Shown: positions 18,423 through 28,918 of the stretch, one piece after another
Position numbering within the stretch: the stretch's first letter is position 1
Layout of the letters: the number at the start of each line of letters is the position of its first letter
Assembly (NCBI RefSeq): GCF_002294995.1
Contig: NZ_NSGF01000025.1
Coordinates: 1-64,000 of the forward strand
From: Mesorhizobium sp. WSM3860
GTDB lineage: Bacteria; Pseudomonadota; Alphaproteobacteria; Rhizobiales; Rhizobiaceae
Direction of reading: 5' to 3'
Length of the DNA stretch: 64,000 nucleotides
Translations under genes and position numbers: made by a program
The notes under the pieces: generated by a model
Database searches by the model: none
What the model was told of the DNA's origin: nothing
Seen by the model: only the letters and a program-made list of their open reading frames with translations

Positions 18423-19674
18423 TCAAAGACTAGTTGTCCGCCCGGCGGCACTGAAGCGCTCGATTGTATAGGGTTCGAGTGGTATTGGCGGATCACGCCC
18501 GGACAGCAGATCGCCAACCAGTTTGCCCGTGGTTGGGCCTTGTGTGAGGCCGAGGTGACCGTGCCCGAACGCATACAGAATGTGAGCATGGGTCGCGGAG
18601 CGGCTGATGACCGGCAAGGTATCCGGGGTCGCGGGCCGGTGGCCGCTCCACACCATGCCGCCGTGGCCATCCAGGGCCGGGAGATAAGCCTTTGCAAGCA
18701 AAATTCGGGCTGGCTCGCAATCCTCCGAACTCGGCCGCACCGCCGATGCGTAAACCGATAGAGAGAGGTGCCGCCACGAAGTGGCGCTCTGCAAAGATCA
18801 TTGTCCGGTTGAGTTCGATCTGAGGTGCAGCGATTGTGGTGTTGTAGCCGCGCTCGCTTTCCAGCAGGGCATGGTCGCCAAGCTGGCGAGAAAGTTCTGC
18901 CGACCATGCGCCGGCGGCTACGACAATTTTGGATGCCTTCAAGACAGAGCTGTCGGCCAGGGTAACCGTGCCGCCCTCGGGACTTGAGGCGATACGAGAG
19001 ACTTGGGCCGCAAGGACTCTCGCACCATTGGCCGCCAGCCAGGAGCGCAGACAACGACCACCCGCTTTGGGTCGGAAACGTGCGACCACTGAGGTGTTAA
19101 AATCGCGCGCTTGACCAGTGGGCCTAGCGCCGGCTCCAGTTCCCTGGCCTGGTCTCCCGATAGGTGACGAACCTCGATACCAAGCCTTTGCTTTGCTTCC
19201 CACCCGGGCGTGGCGGCATGCCAGCCTCTTTCGCTTTCGTAAACCGTGAGAGCGCCCTTGCGATGGAGGTGCCCGCTTAATCCAACATCTGCAAACAGAG
19301 GAACAAGGTCGCGGTAAACCCGATGGTTCAGCGCTGCAAGGGCTCGCGAAATCCGCTCCACCTCTGCCGGCGATCCTGCCTGCGCGAAGTGCCACAGCCA
19401 TGGGAGCAGCCGCGGAATGTGTCATCCTCAATGACAATGGGCCAAGGGGATCAAGTATCCACCTAGGGACTCTTTTCCATAAACCGGGCACAGACGCTGG
19501 AAGTACCTCGGTAACAGCGATACATCCAGCATTGCCACAAGACGCTTTATCGCCTACCGGATCGCGATCCACGATCGTGACGTTAGCTCCGCGTTTTGTG
19601 GCATCGTAGGCCACACAGAGGCCCACAACCCCTGCGCCGACCACTATGATCGGACGGTTCGCAATTTCAGTCAT
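18423..19674 (-). pseudogene. D-amino-acid dehydrogenase-like FAD oxidoreductase, frameshifted
   Basis: The N terminus (from 19674) has the FAD-binding Rossmann motif VVGAGVVGLCVAYDATKRG and SCGNAGCIAVTEVLP, typical of DadA-type oxidases. The rest continues in other frames: DVGLSGHLHRKGALTVYESE, then VVAAGAWSAELSRQLG and ESERGYNT, then ISRSATHAHILYAFGHGHLG with GPTTGKLVGDLLSG at the end. At least three frameshifts are needed, so it is almost certainly inactive. The intact family is about 410 residues and oxidises D-amino acids or related imino compounds. Confidence 0.85.
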
Positions 19675-19772
19675 GACTGAACAACCGTGAGCAAAACGGT
19701 GACAGATTGCGCTCGGCACCTCGGATGATCGGGACTAGTCGCGCAATCGACCACCGAGAGATTTTCATTCAA

Positions 19773-20969
19773 TCAGAATGAGCGTTGGAAACTGAGGATG
19801 CCGCCGACGCAATCTTTTTTGTCAGCCTTCGTCCAATTCACGTTCGAAGGGTCGACCATGCCGATCCCGAAATTGCCGTAGTGGCCGTAGTCGATTTCGA
19901 CCGTCGCCGTGAAACCGGCAACGAGCGTGTAGACGATGTTTGCGGCCACACCATAGTTCTTGAACTGACTGCCCGATACCTGAAGGTTGAACGAAGTTTT
20001 CTCGTCGAGTGCGTAAGTGGAGCCCGCCCAGAAAGCCCAGTTGCCGCTCCAAGTTTTGTAGAAGCCGCGACCGTGAGCGGCGATTGCATTGGTTGGATCA
20101 TCGTTGGTAACGCCAATGGAGCCATAGCCAAACATTCCGAATAGCGACAGGTCATCTGTGACATTGACATCGACGCGGATCTTGCCGGCCAAAGCATCGT
20201 AGTTGCTGTCACGAGCGATTACGCTGGTGATCGCGCCCCAGCCCTGCGTTTGTTTTACGCCGAAGACGACGTGCGGGACATGGCTGTCAATAGTACCGAC
20301 TACACCCGACCCTTGTTCAAGTGAAACCAGAGCCGAAAAGCCGTTATCGGCATCGAAGTAATACTGTGCCACGTTGGTATCGAAGTCGCCGTACGGAACG
20401 AGTACGTTGTTGAGGACGTTCCCTGCGTAGCCCGTAAGCGTGTCGAAGGCCGAATGGTCCTTACCAACTCGGAGGCCACCAAGCTGGACCCAGGCGTAAG
20501 TCAATTTGACGCCGCTGCTGAAGCCATAGTTCTGAGGACTGTCCGGGTATGGATAGGCGTTGCGGTTGCCGAAATTCACGCGGTTTTCAGTGTAGGTCTT
20601 CAGTGCGCCGAGTTCGGTCTCCTGGCGCGTCCAAGTTTTGAAGGTGAAACGCGTGTTGTTTCGCCAGGTTCCCTGAGCCTCGCCAGTTCTCACATCGGTG
20701 GTTCTTGCCCCGTCATACGATCGGACATCGCCGAGGCCGACCTCGTAACGGATGTAGCCCCCGATGCGCAGGCAGGTCTCGGTGTTGGGGATATGGAAGT
20801 AACCCAAACCGTAGACGTCGCAGACCTTGACGTATTCGGTCGGGTCCGGCGCAGAGACTTCCTCCGCCGCGCGAGCGACGGAAACGGAGATCAGAGCTGC
20901 AACTGAACCAAGAAGAAGGCTGGTTACCTTCTTTCCGGATCTATATCCAAAGGCTAAATGCGGCATCAT
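19773..20969 (-). CDS. Alphaproteobacterial outer-membrane porin (Porin_2 family)
   Basis: A 398-residue porin with a signal peptide (LLLGSVAALISVSVARAAEE). The mature start has VKVCDVYGLGYFHIPNTETCLRIGG-type sequence, with the two conserved cysteines of Omp2/RopA-like porins. Alternating beta strands follow, ending in a terminal Phe (LSFQRSF), the beta-barrel assembly signal. It forms a trimeric diffusion pore in this family. A second ATG three bases in is equally possible. Confidence 0.9.
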   Translation of the reverse strand: MMPHLAFGYRSGKKVTSLLLGSVAALISVSVARAAEEVSAPDPTEYVKVCDVYGLGYFHIPNTETCLRIGGYIRYEVGLGDVRSYDGARTTDVRTGEAQGTWRNNTRFTFKTWTRQETELGALKTYTENRVNFGNRNAYPYPDSPQNYGFSSGVKLTYAWVQLGGLRVGKDHSAFDTLTGYAGNVLNNVLVPYGDFDTNVAQYYFDADNGFSALVSLEQGSGVVGTIDSHVPHVVFGVKQTQGWGAITSVIARDSNYDALAGKIRVDVNVTDDLSLFGMFGYGSIGVTNDDPTNAIAAHGRGFYKTWSGNWAFWAGSTYALDEKTSFNLQVSGSQFKNYGVAANIVYTLVAGFTATVEIDYGHYGNFGIGMVDPSNVNWTKADKKDCVGGILSFQRSF

Positions 20970-21793
20970 AAAGATGACTTCCTGTGTAAAAGATGAGGCG
21001 CTCCAATGACGCGATACTTATGGAATAAACAACCGTGCTTGGAGGTCTGCTCCCGCACGGGGTGAGACTCGACGCCATGCTCAAGGAAGGCAGAACGCCT
21101 GTTGCGTTTCCCGCTGCGTTTCCACGCAGCTGTTCAGCCAAACACATTCATTTAGCAGTCAGCATTTCTGAACGAATTGCCATTATTTATCTCTGCTATT
21201 TGTTAGGTTGCCCGTCGGCTTCGATGCAGAGCAGCAAGGGACGTGCCATACTGAAGAGGTAGCTCGCGCGGACACTTAAGTGCCCGGCGCAACTTCGTCG
21301 GGCTCTCTTCTTTTTTGCTTTTGGGGGTCGGGGCAGAGCACGAAAAGCAGCGGTTTCGGACACGCTTCGTATGTTCGATATGTGACACTTTCGTTCGATG
21401 CCAGCAGCATTTTGTTCGCTGTGAAGCCTCGGCTGGAGATACCATGCTGCGTCCGCCGCTCGGCTGTCAGGCGGGAGCATCGCTGGCGCATCCGGATTGT
21501 GCCAAGCACGGCCCGTTTGCAGCGGCATAGACCAATCTCGGCGCAGGTCTCTGAGCCGCAATCCGCTGACTGAAGCGCACGTCGAAGGTGATGCTGATCG
21601 TCTTGTGCGCAGGCGGCGCGGGACACAGTGCCCTCCTTCTGTCAAGCGCCGCCTCGAGGCCCGCCGCGGCATGGATATTCGCGAGAGAGGGACGCACGCA
21701 TAGCCTCGCGTACCGGTGATGCGGCCTTCGCGCTGCTCGAGTCGACCGGCGCGGCAGGTCCCAATGCACGATAGGGCCGCCTTCTCGATCACG
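20970..21793. other. Gap upstream of the porin
   Basis: 824 bp with no recognisable gene. Minus-strand frames at 21196-21894 are Arg/Ser-rich and look like shadows or decay. A porin promoter should lie in the first 150 bp, but I cannot place it. Confidence 0.4.
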
Positions 21794-23440
21794 TCACCTC
21801 GGAGGACGAGAAACGATTGTTGAGGCACGGGTTCGAGCTGCCTCAGTCGTTCGTTCGATCGAAAGCACTGTTTGCGGAGGACGCTCTCCATCATGCAGTG
21901 CCAGGAGACGCTGGCTGACTTCCTTATCCGCGGCCGTGAGCCGATGATTCAGGCGAAGAAAGTCCATCCAGGTTGGCGTGCGGAATGTCTCTGTCCAAAT
22001 CGAAGGCGCTTGAAGATTGCGCTGGAGTGTCCAGTTTCGCGCCCCGGCACGGCTCTGAACATGGCGCCTTGCGCGCATGTACCCCAGAAAGGACTCGATA
22101 TTCTCTTCGGATATAAGATACTCGACCTTGACCACTATGGGACCACTCCTGGGCTTCAACTCGAGTGCCAGCTCCGGCGGGTGAAAATCCGAACTCTCCT
22201 GATCCGTTTCCTCCCATGGACGGACCGGCAACACTATTCCCGCAGCTGCAACGAGCAACAGAGCGCCCGCGGCACTCTCCAAAGCCCAGCCCAAGGAGTA
22301 GTTCTGTGCGATGGTCCCCCAGATCCAGCTGCCGGCCGCCATCCCGCCTGCGCTCAAGGCGTAGTAGATCGATAGTGTGCGGCCCACCACCCACCTTGGG
22401 CTTGCCAGCTGAACCGACACGTCAATGCCCGTCCAGGTGATAAGCCAACCCGCGCCACCAAGTGCCAGCGAAATGGCCGCCATAGTGACTGACGATGTCA
22501 GGGCAAGGGAAAGGCAACATGCTGAACAAGCAACAGAGGCGAACGACACCAGCCTGTCTTGAGACGTGATCCGCCTTAGAAAGCTATTGCTCATGCCGGC
22601 CATGAAAGCACCCATGCCGAAGCCCGCCAGCAAGATGCCGTAGATGATTGGGCCGCTTTTCAGCTGATCCCGGACGACTAGCGGGAGCAGCGCAAGGATG
22701 GAGATGCTTGCCAACCCGAAAAGGGCTGCACGGGCAATCGCTGCCCTGATTTCCAACGACATGAGCGTGAAGCGCACTCCGTCATGAATTGCCATCGTCA
22801 TTCGCTCACGCGGGAGAGGTGACGTGCGAACATCCCATGTAGTGCGCCATATTGCGGTTAGCGGCGCCAGGTCGCTCAGCGCTGCCAATGCGAAAGCGGC
22901 CAGCGGTCCAAAAAATGCCAAGACCACGCCACCCAAAGCCGGACCAACGCTGCGCACAATGTTGTATCCGACAGACATAAGCGTCACCGCGGCCGGGATG
23001 TCGCGCTTGTGAAGGATATCGCCAACGGAAGCGTGCCAGGCCGGATCATTCAAGGCAAAGCCGCAGCCGGCCAGGAACCCTAATCCGAGAATTAGCCAGG
23101 GACCGGCAAATCCCAGGCCCACGGAAATCATCAGCGTCGTTGACGCCAATGCTATCAGGCAGTGCCCCGCAAACATCACCCATCGGCGGCTGAAGTTGTC
23201 GGCGATGGCTCCGGCCAAGATCGAGAGAAAGAACACCGGCAACGTCGATGCGGCCTGCACGAGTGCGACCATAAGATCCGAAGCGGAAATCGTGGCCATC
23301 AGCCAACTGATGGCGACCGTTTGCACGAGCCATCCGAGGCTGGATATTTGCGTGGCCGTCCAGATCGAGCGAAACACCTGGTTTCGAAATGGAGCGAGCG
23401 TTGTTGAGACAGGCAGATGAGCATTTTTTTCGGACTGCAT
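21794..23440 (-). CDS. MFS exporter (MFS_3 / EntS-like, with C-terminal soluble domain)
   Basis: A 548-residue major facilitator protein with about 12 transmembrane helices (for example TAFRNQ-like N terminus LAPFRNQVFRSIWTATQISS, then WLVQTVAISWLMATISAS and AGAIADNFSRRW). After the membrane part comes a soluble domain of about 120 residues (VEYLISEENIESFLGYMRA, ARNWTLQRNL). That fusion is usual in this MFS subgroup related to siderophore/drug exporters. The substrate cannot be read from sequence. It is in the same direction as bioZ but 350 bp downstream of it. Confidence 0.85.
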   Translation of the reverse strand: MQSEKNAHLPVSTTLAPFRNQVFRSIWTATQISSLGWLVQTVAISWLMATISASDLMVALVQAASTLPVFFLSILAGAIADNFSRRWVMFAGHCLIALASTTLMISVGLGFAGPWLILGLGFLAGCGFALNDPAWHASVGDILHKRDIPAAVTLMSVGYNIVRSVGPALGGVVLAFFGPLAAFALAALSDLAPLTAIWRTTWDVRTSPLPRERMTMAIHDGVRFTLMSLEIRAAIARAALFGLASISILALLPLVVRDQLKSGPIIYGILLAGFGMGAFMAGMSNSFLRRITSQDRLVSFASVACSACCLSLALTSSVTMAAISLALGGAGWLITWTGIDVSVQLASPRWVVGRTLSIYYALSAGGMAAGSWIWGTIAQNYSLGWALESAAGALLLVAAAGIVLPVRPWEETDQESSDFHPPELALELKPRSGPIVVKVEYLISEENIESFLGYMRARRHVQSRAGARNWTLQRNLQAPSIWTETFRTPTWMDFLRLNHRLTAADKEVSQRLLALHDGERPPQTVLSIERTTEAARTRASTIVSRPPR

Positions 23441-23790
23441 GACGATTGACGCCTTCCAGCGGCCGCTTATCCATTCACGACTGCCCTACCGCCGTTACGA
23501 TGTTGATCAATGGATCAGAAGGGCCGACCTATCGATTAGTGACTTCATCGCAATGAGGAGGGCGCGCATGAGCTCAGATAAATCCGCTTTCCTGGACTGG
23601 CGCCAACCACTTCTCGCCCAACAAGGAAGCCTCGCCGATCATCCCTGCTCGACAAGAACCGTCTGCAGGGTGATCGCTCTTGTTCACCGAGCCAGCGCCC
23701 ATGTGACTTGCCGGCGTGTAATTTTTCGCATTGGGTGGTCCGTGTTGCTAGTGTCATTCGTGACCAATCCTGTTCATGGCCGTCGTACCG
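23441..23790. other. Gap between the MFS gene and bioZ
   Basis: 350 bp without a recognisable gene or clear terminator. Confidence 0.4.
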
Positions 23791-24774
23791 CTAAATTCCG
23801 AGGATGAGCGCGCCTCCGGTGAGGCCGGAGCCCGCCGCCGCAAGGAGAACCTTTTCGCCCGCCCGAAACGGCTGCGTTTGATGGGCGAGCGACAGCGAGA
23901 GCGGGATGGTCGCGGCGGAAGAGTTGCCGTACTCGCCGATCGTCTTGACGATTACTTGATCCGCTATTGCGAGGTTCCGTCCGACGGCATCGAAAATCCG
24001 GGCGTTGGCCTGATGTGGCACGAACCGATCGATGTCCTGCGGCCGCATTCGGGCAGCGGTGAGTGCGTCTTGCGAGCATGCGGTCATCATCTCCACGGCC
24101 TTAGCAAATACTTCGCCGCCGTCGGCGATCGTCATACGCGTTTGCACAAGGTCGAGGCCACCATGGAACGGTCTGTTGCTTCCTCCGGCGGGTATCTGGA
24201 TCAGCCCGTAGCGCGAGCCGTCCGAATCCACGGCGGCGGCAAGAATGCCTTGGTCAGTATCCTTGCACGGACCAATCACCACGGCGCCGGCGGCATCGGC
24301 AAACAGCACGGCGCTGGCGCGCTCGGCAGGATTGATGCGGCGGCTGAGGATATTGGCGGCGATGACCAGGGTCGCTTTGCAATGGACGCGGGTGAATCCG
24401 TCGGCGAACATCAAGGCATAGATGAAGCCGGCGCAGGCGCCCGTGAGGTCAACCGCACCGGCGCGGCCGAGTCCGAGCCGATGTGCGACCAGGGGCGCGC
24501 TTGGCGGCAGAAGATGGTCCGGCGTCGAGGTGGCAAGCAACAGCAGACCGATGTCGCTGCGGTCGATGCCGGCGTTCGCCAGCGCCATCTCGCCGGCAGA
24601 GGCGGCAAGGCCCGACAGCGTGTCTTCGTCCGCTGCCCAAAAGCGCGACCGAATCCCGGTGCGCCGCTCGATCCAGCCGGGTTCAAGCCCGAGACTGTTT
24701 TCGATTTCCGGGTTCTCGACCTTGCGCGCTGGTGCATGATGACCAAACCCGAGAAGGCGCGACGACCTGTTCAC
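23791..24774 (-). CDS. bioZ: BioZ, FabH-like ketoacyl-ACP synthase for the biotin precursor
   Basis: A 327-residue KAS III-like enzyme with the Cys-His-Asn set: Cys in DLTGACAGFIYAL, His in VPHQANARIF and Asn in GEYGNSSAAT. In alphaproteobacteria BioZ makes a pimeloyl-ACP precursor from glutaryl and malonyl units, replacing BioC-BioH. It is the last gene of the bioB-F-D-A-Z string and overlaps bioA by 4 bp (ATGA). A 3' fragment of a second bioZ lies at 39590-39815. Confidence 0.92.
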   Translation of the reverse strand: MNRSSRLLGFGHHAPARKVENPEIENSLGLEPGWIERRTGIRSRFWAADEDTLSGLAASAGEMALANAGIDRSDIGLLLLATSTPDHLLPPSAPLVAHRLGLGRAGAVDLTGACAGFIYALMFADGFTRVHCKATLVIAANILSRRINPAERASAVLFADAAGAVVIGPCKDTDQGILAAAVDSDGSRYGLIQIPAGGSNRPFHGGLDLVQTRMTIADGGEVFAKAVEMMTACSQDALTAARMRPQDIDRFVPHQANARIFDAVGRNLAIADQVIVKTIGEYGNSSAATIPLSLSLAHQTQPFRAGEKVLLAAAGSGLTGGALILGI

Positions 24775-26039
24775 GGATTAGAACCGAAGCGCTCGCCGGC
24801 CTCCTCGATCGCGTTGTAGAGCCCGTCCAGTTCGTTGCCAGTGACGCAATAGGGCGGCAGGAGATAGAGCACATTGCCGAGCGGGCGCACGAGCAGGCCG
24901 CGGTCGAGGAAGAATGTTCGCAGCCTGGGCCCAATCTCAGCCAGATAGCCGGCGGAGCCGGTGCGTAGGTCGAGGGCCGCGATCGTGCCGGTCGCCCGGC
25001 TGTCGGCGAAGTAGGGATTGTCCCCAAAGCGCCGAACCCCGGCGGCCTGTCTCGCGCTCAGGGCCGCGATACGCTCGGCCACCGGCTCGTCACGCCAGAT
25101 CTCGACATTGGCAAGTGCGGCCGCGCAGGCGATCGGATTGGCGGTATAGGAGCTCGAATGAAAGAAGGTCTTCTGCCGGTCTGTCGAATAGTGAGCCTGG
25201 AAGATGGCGTCGGTGGCGAGCGTGGCCGCCAGCGGGATGACACCACCGGTCAAGCCCTTCGAGGTGCACAGGACATCAGGAGAGATGTTCGCCTGCTCGC
25301 AGGCAAACATGGTTCCGGTGCGTCCCCAGCCGGTCATCACCTCGTCGGCGATCAGCAGCGTGCCGGAGGCGTCAGCGATCCTCTTCAATTCGCTGAGAAC
25401 CCAGGCCGGGTACATCAGCATGCCGCCGGCGCCGAGCACGAGCGGCTCGACGATCAGCGCAGCTGCGCGCTGGTCGCGCGAGCCTGCTTCGAAACGATCC
25501 AGGGTCTCCTGCTCACGCCCTGCGGCCGGGAAGGGGATGGTGTCGACCTCGAACAGCAAGGGCTCGTAGGCGGCGTTGAATACACTGCGGGCGCCGACGC
25601 TCATCGTGCCGATCGTGTCGCCATGGTAGCTATGCTCCATGACGACGATGCGCGAGCGCGGCGCGCCGATGTTACGGAAATAGCCGAGCGCCATCTTCAA
25701 TGCGACTTCGACGGCGGTCGAACCGCTGTCGGAATAGAACACCCAGTCGAGGCCGGTAGGAGCAAGGCCGACGAGCGCTTCGGCCAGCCTTTCGGCCGGC
25801 TGGTGGGTGAAGCCGGCAAAGATGATCTGGTCAAGGCTTGACGCGGTCGTCTCGATGGCCTTCGTGATGCGGGGATGGCGATGCCCATGCGTAACGACCC
25901 ACCAGGAAGAAATCGCATCCAGGATGCGCGCGCCGTCGGCCTTGTGGAGATAGGCGCCTTCGGTCAGTACGATTTCAGGGGTGGCTGGTTCAAGCGCGTG
26001 CTGGGTGAACGGATGCCAGACATGGGACCCCAGCATCAT
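24771..26039 (-). CDS. bioA: BioA, adenosylmethionine-8-amino-7-oxononanoate transaminase
   Basis: A 422-residue class III PLP aminotransferase that makes DAPA from KAPA using S-adenosylmethionine as amino donor. Visible motifs: N-terminal HVWHPFTQHALEP, SWWVVTHGH, YSDSGSTAVEVALKMA, HSYHGDTIGTMSVG, LLIADEVMTGWGRTG with the PLP Asp, and the PLP Lys in TSKGLTGGVIPL. Start and stop overlap bioD and bioZ by 4 bp each, so the operon is translationally coupled. Confidence 0.95.
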   Translation of the reverse strand: MMLGSHVWHPFTQHALEPATPEIVLTEGAYLHKADGARILDAISSWWVVTHGHRHPRITKAIETTASSLDQIIFAGFTHQPAERLAEALVGLAPTGLDWVFYSDSGSTAVEVALKMALGYFRNIGAPRSRIVVMEHSYHGDTIGTMSVGARSVFNAAYEPLLFEVDTIPFPAAGREQETLDRFEAGSRDQRAAALIVEPLVLGAGGMLMYPAWVLSELKRIADASGTLLIADEVMTGWGRTGTMFACEQANISPDVLCTSKGLTGGVIPLAATLATDAIFQAHYSTDRQKTFFHSSSYTANPIACAAALANVEIWRDEPVAERIAALSARQAAGVRRFGDNPYFADSRATGTIAALDLRTGSAGYLAEIGPRLRTFFLDRGLLVRPLGNVLYLLPPYCVTGNELDGLYNAIEEAGERFGSNP

Positions 26040-26671
26040 TCGCCTCCGGCGATCAGGGCAACGTCGAAGCCGGCAACCATCGCGTCTCTCAGCGTTTCAC
26101 CCGTCAGTGGATGGAGGTGTGGCAGCCTGCCGAGCTGTTGCACGCCCCCCAACTCCACGATTGTCCTTTGGGTATCGGCCACCTCTTCGCCGATGAAGGC
26201 GATGCCGAGGAGCGGGATGGAACGGGCCCGCAGCGCTTCTATCGAGAGCAAGGTGTGGTTGATCGTGCCGAGCGCGGTGCCGGCGCACAGAATGACCGGT
26301 AGCCCCCACTGCGCGAATATATCGATGAACATTGTCTGTCGATCGAGCGGCACCATCAGCCCGCCGGCGCCTTCGATTACGAGCGGTGTCGGTAAAACCG
26401 GAAAGGCAAGATCCGCCGCTTCGATGGCGACACCATCGATCTCGGCCGAGCGATGCGGCGAGAGCGGGCTTTTCAGGCGATAGGCCTCCGGCAGGACGCG
26501 CCCCGCGGGCAGGCCGGAAAGCCGGGCAATGACCTCGCTGTCGGTCTCCTCGTCGAGGCCCGATTGCACCGGCTTCCAGTAGAAGCCGTCAAGCAAGCCG
26601 GCGATTCCCGCCGAAAACACCGTCTTGCCAATTCCGGTGCCTGTTCCGGTGACGACGAGGCGCTTGGTCAT
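26036..26671 (-). CDS. bioD: BioD, dethiobiotin synthetase
   Basis: A 211-residue ATP-dependent ligase that closes the ureido ring on DAPA. The ATG at 26671 overlaps the bioF stop (ATGA) and directly precedes the P-loop TGTGTGIGKTVFSAG. The family signatures FYWKPVQSG and VIEGAGGLMVPLD follow. A longer open frame extends upstream inside bioF, but the coupled ATG gives the normal BioD length. Confidence 0.95.
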   Translation of the reverse strand: MTKRLVVTGTGTGIGKTVFSAGIAGLLDGFYWKPVQSGLDEETDSEVIARLSGLPAGRVLPEAYRLKSPLSPHRSAEIDGVAIEAADLAFPVLPTPLVIEGAGGLMVPLDRQTMFIDIFAQWGLPVILCAGTALGTINHTLLSIEALRARSIPLLGIAFIGEEVADTQRTIVELGGVQQLGRLPHLHPLTGETLRDAMVAGFDVALIAGGE

Positions 26672-27807
26672 GCCGCCGCCAACACCTCGACGAGCGCCTC
26701 GACCATTGCGCAAATCTCGGCTTCGCCGACGTTGAGCGTCAGCGAAATGCGCAGGCGCGATGTACCCTCGGGCACGGTCGGCGGACGAATGCCGCGGATG
26801 TCGAAGCCGCGCCCCTGCAAGGCTGCCGCCACCGCCATCGTGCGTGCGACGTCGCCGATGACAAACGGCTGGATCTGCGAGCCGCTGGGCGTCACGCCGC
26901 ACTGCTCGGCCAATTGCCGGCCTGCGAAGGAAATGCGCTCGCGCAACTGAGCGCGGCGCGCGGGCTCGTCTGACAGGATGGCGAGCGCTTCGCGCGCCGC
27001 GACCGCCATCAGGGGCGACGGTGCAGTGGCGTAGATGAATGGCCGGCACCGGTTGACGAGATAGTCGCACAGCGTTCGCGGTCCTGTGACGAGCGCGCCG
27101 TACGCGCCGAGTGCTTTGCCGCATGTGTGGAGCGCGACAATGTTGTCGCGGCCCTGGAACGCAGCGGCCAGTCCCCGGCCATCTGGCCCCCAGACGCCGG
27201 TGGCATGGGCCTCATCGACAATAAGGAATGTCTCGTGCCGATCGGCAAGCTCGATGAGGCTCTCCATCGGCACACGGTCGCCATCCATGCTGTAGAGGCT
27301 TTCGACCGCGATCCAGACGCGCCCCATGCCGCCTTCGGAGCGCCAACTGGTGATCGCATCCTCGACCGCATCGACGTCGTTGTGTGCGGCCAGCTTGAAC
27401 TCGGCGCGTCCGGCCCGCGCGCCCTCATGCATGCTCGCATGGGCGAGCTCGTCGAGGATCAACAGATCGCCCTTCTGCGGCAGCGTGCTCGGCAGTGCAA
27501 AGTTGGCGATGTAGCCGCTGCCGAAGAACAACGCGCGTTCGGTCCCGAAGAATGCCGCCGCGTCCGCCTCCAGTGCCTCGTGTTCGGGTGCATTGCCGCG
27601 CAATAGCCGCGATCCGGTAGCGCCTACCTGAGTACCCCTTCCGATCGCCCCTGCGACAGCATCGCCAAGTCTCCTGGAGGCGGCAAGTCCGAGATAGTCG
27701 TTCGAGGAGAAATCGAGACCGGTGCGGGACGAAAGCGTCCGCAGCCGATCCTTGCGCGCCAACCCCTGCAGGGTCGCCTCAAAGCGGGCAAGCGGCGGCT
27801 CGTTCAT
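26668..27807 (-). CDS. bioF: BioF, 8-amino-7-oxononanoate synthase
   Basis: A 379-residue alpha-oxoamine synthase (PLP) condensing L-alanine with pimeloyl-ACP to KAPA. Motifs: DFSSNDYLGLA, GATGSRLLRGN, LILDELAHASMHEG, VDEAHATGVWGPDGRG, and the PLP Lys region LHTCGKALGAYGALV. ATGA overlaps link it with bioB and bioD. Confidence 0.95.
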   Translation of the reverse strand: MNEPPLARFEATLQGLARKDRLRTLSSRTGLDFSSNDYLGLAASRRLGDAVAGAIGRGTQVGATGSRLLRGNAPEHEALEADAAAFFGTERALFFGSGYIANFALPSTLPQKGDLLILDELAHASMHEGARAGRAEFKLAAHNDVDAVEDAITSWRSEGGMGRVWIAVESLYSMDGDRVPMESLIELADRHETFLIVDEAHATGVWGPDGRGLAAAFQGRDNIVALHTCGKALGAYGALVTGPRTLCDYLVNRCRPFIYATAPSPLMAVAAREALAILSDEPARRAQLRERISFAGRQLAEQCGVTPSGSQIQPFVIGDVARTMAVAAALQGRGFDIRGIRPPTVPEGTSRLRISLTLNVGEAEICAMVEALVEVLAAA

Positions 27808-28784
27808 TTGGCCTCACATTCCATCGGCTCGATGCCGAGACGGTGAAATAGAAGCCTGTCCTTGTCCTCGCCGGGATTGAGCGCCGTCAACAGCGTGGCC
27901 CCGACGAAGATCGAGTTGGCGCCGGCAAAAAAGCACAGCGCCTGCGTCTCGTCGGTCATGGCGGTGCGACCGGCGGAGAGCCTTACATAGGACTTCGGCA
28001 TCAAGATGCGGGCGAGCGCAATGGTACGGACGAACTCGATCGGATCGATGGGTTTGGCCTGGCCGAGCGGCGTGCCATCGATCGGGATCAGCATGTTGAT
28101 CGGCACGCTTTCGGGCGGCTCAGGCAGATTTGCGAGCGTAATCAGCATGTCGATGCGGTCGGCCTTTTCCTCTCCCATTCCGACAATGCCCCCACAGCAG
28201 ACCTTCATGCCGGCCTCGCGCACGTGCTCAAGCGTTTCCAGCCGGTCGGCGAAGGTCCTGGTCGAGACGACCTCACCGTGACGGCGCTCGGAGGTGTCGA
28301 TGTTGTGGTTGTAGTAGTCGAGGCCTGCCTGCTTCAGACGGGTGGCCTGCTCAAGATCGAGCATGCCGAGAGTCATGCAAGTTTCCATGCCGAGCGCCTT
28401 GACACCCTCGACCATCGCGACGACCGCGTCCATGTCGCGCGCCTTGGGGCTGCGCCAGGCTGCGCCCATGCAATAGCGCGTGGCGCCGGCCTCGCGCGCC
28501 TTGGCCGCCTCGGCGATGACACGCTCGACCTCCATCAGCTTCGACGCTTTCAGGCCAGTTCCGTGATGCGCAGACTGGCTGCAATAGCCGCAATCCTCCG
28601 GACAGCCGCCGGTCTTGATGCTCAGCAGCCGGCTGAGCTGCACCCGGTTCCGATCGAAGTTCTGCCGATGGATGGTCTGGGCCAGGAAGAGCAGGTCGTT
28701 GAACGGCATGCTGTAGATAGCCTCGGCCTCTTTGCGGTTCCATCGCGCCAGCGCTCCGTCCATGGGATCCAGGGCTTTGTTCAT
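27804..28784 (-). CDS. bioB: BioB, biotin synthase
   Basis: A radical-SAM enzyme inserting sulfur into dethiobiotin. From the ATG at 28784 it is 326 residues, the family length, and that ATG has a strong AAAGAGGTG Shine-Dalgarno. The SAM-cluster motif CPEDCGYCSQSAHH is intact, with RYCMGAAWR, CMTLGMLD and YNHNIDTS further on. An in-frame ATG at 28919 overlaps the nadC stop (ATGA) and would add 45 acidic/polar residues (METKKEELAALEP...DDDDWKEVG). Either start may be used; I prefer 28784. Confidence 0.93.
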   Translation of the reverse strand: MNKALDPMDGALARWNRKEAEAIYSMPFNDLLFLAQTIHRQNFDRNRVQLSRLLSIKTGGCPEDCGYCSQSAHHGTGLKASKLMEVERVIAEAAKAREAGATRYCMGAAWRSPKARDMDAVVAMVEGVKALGMETCMTLGMLDLEQATRLKQAGLDYYNHNIDTSERRHGEVVSTRTFADRLETLEHVREAGMKVCCGGIVGMGEEKADRIDMLITLANLPEPPESVPINMLIPIDGTPLGQAKPIDPIEFVRTIALARILMPKSYVRLSAGRTAMTDETQALCFFAGANSIFVGATLLTALNPGEDKDRLLFHRLGIEPMECEAK

Positions 28785-28918
28785 CCCCACCTCTTTCCAA
28801 TCGTCATCGTCAAAAATCAAATGCGCCTGGACCGCAGCGCGTTCAGGGCGGCCCCAACGGGGTACAGGGGTCTGCGCCTGCGGCTCCAAGGCTGCTAGCT
28901 CTTCCTTTTTCGTTTCCA

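Noticed and set aside
21196..21894. A 232-codon minus-strand frame overlapping the end of the MFS gene
   Set aside because: Arg/Ser-rich composition with no motif; looks like a shadow.
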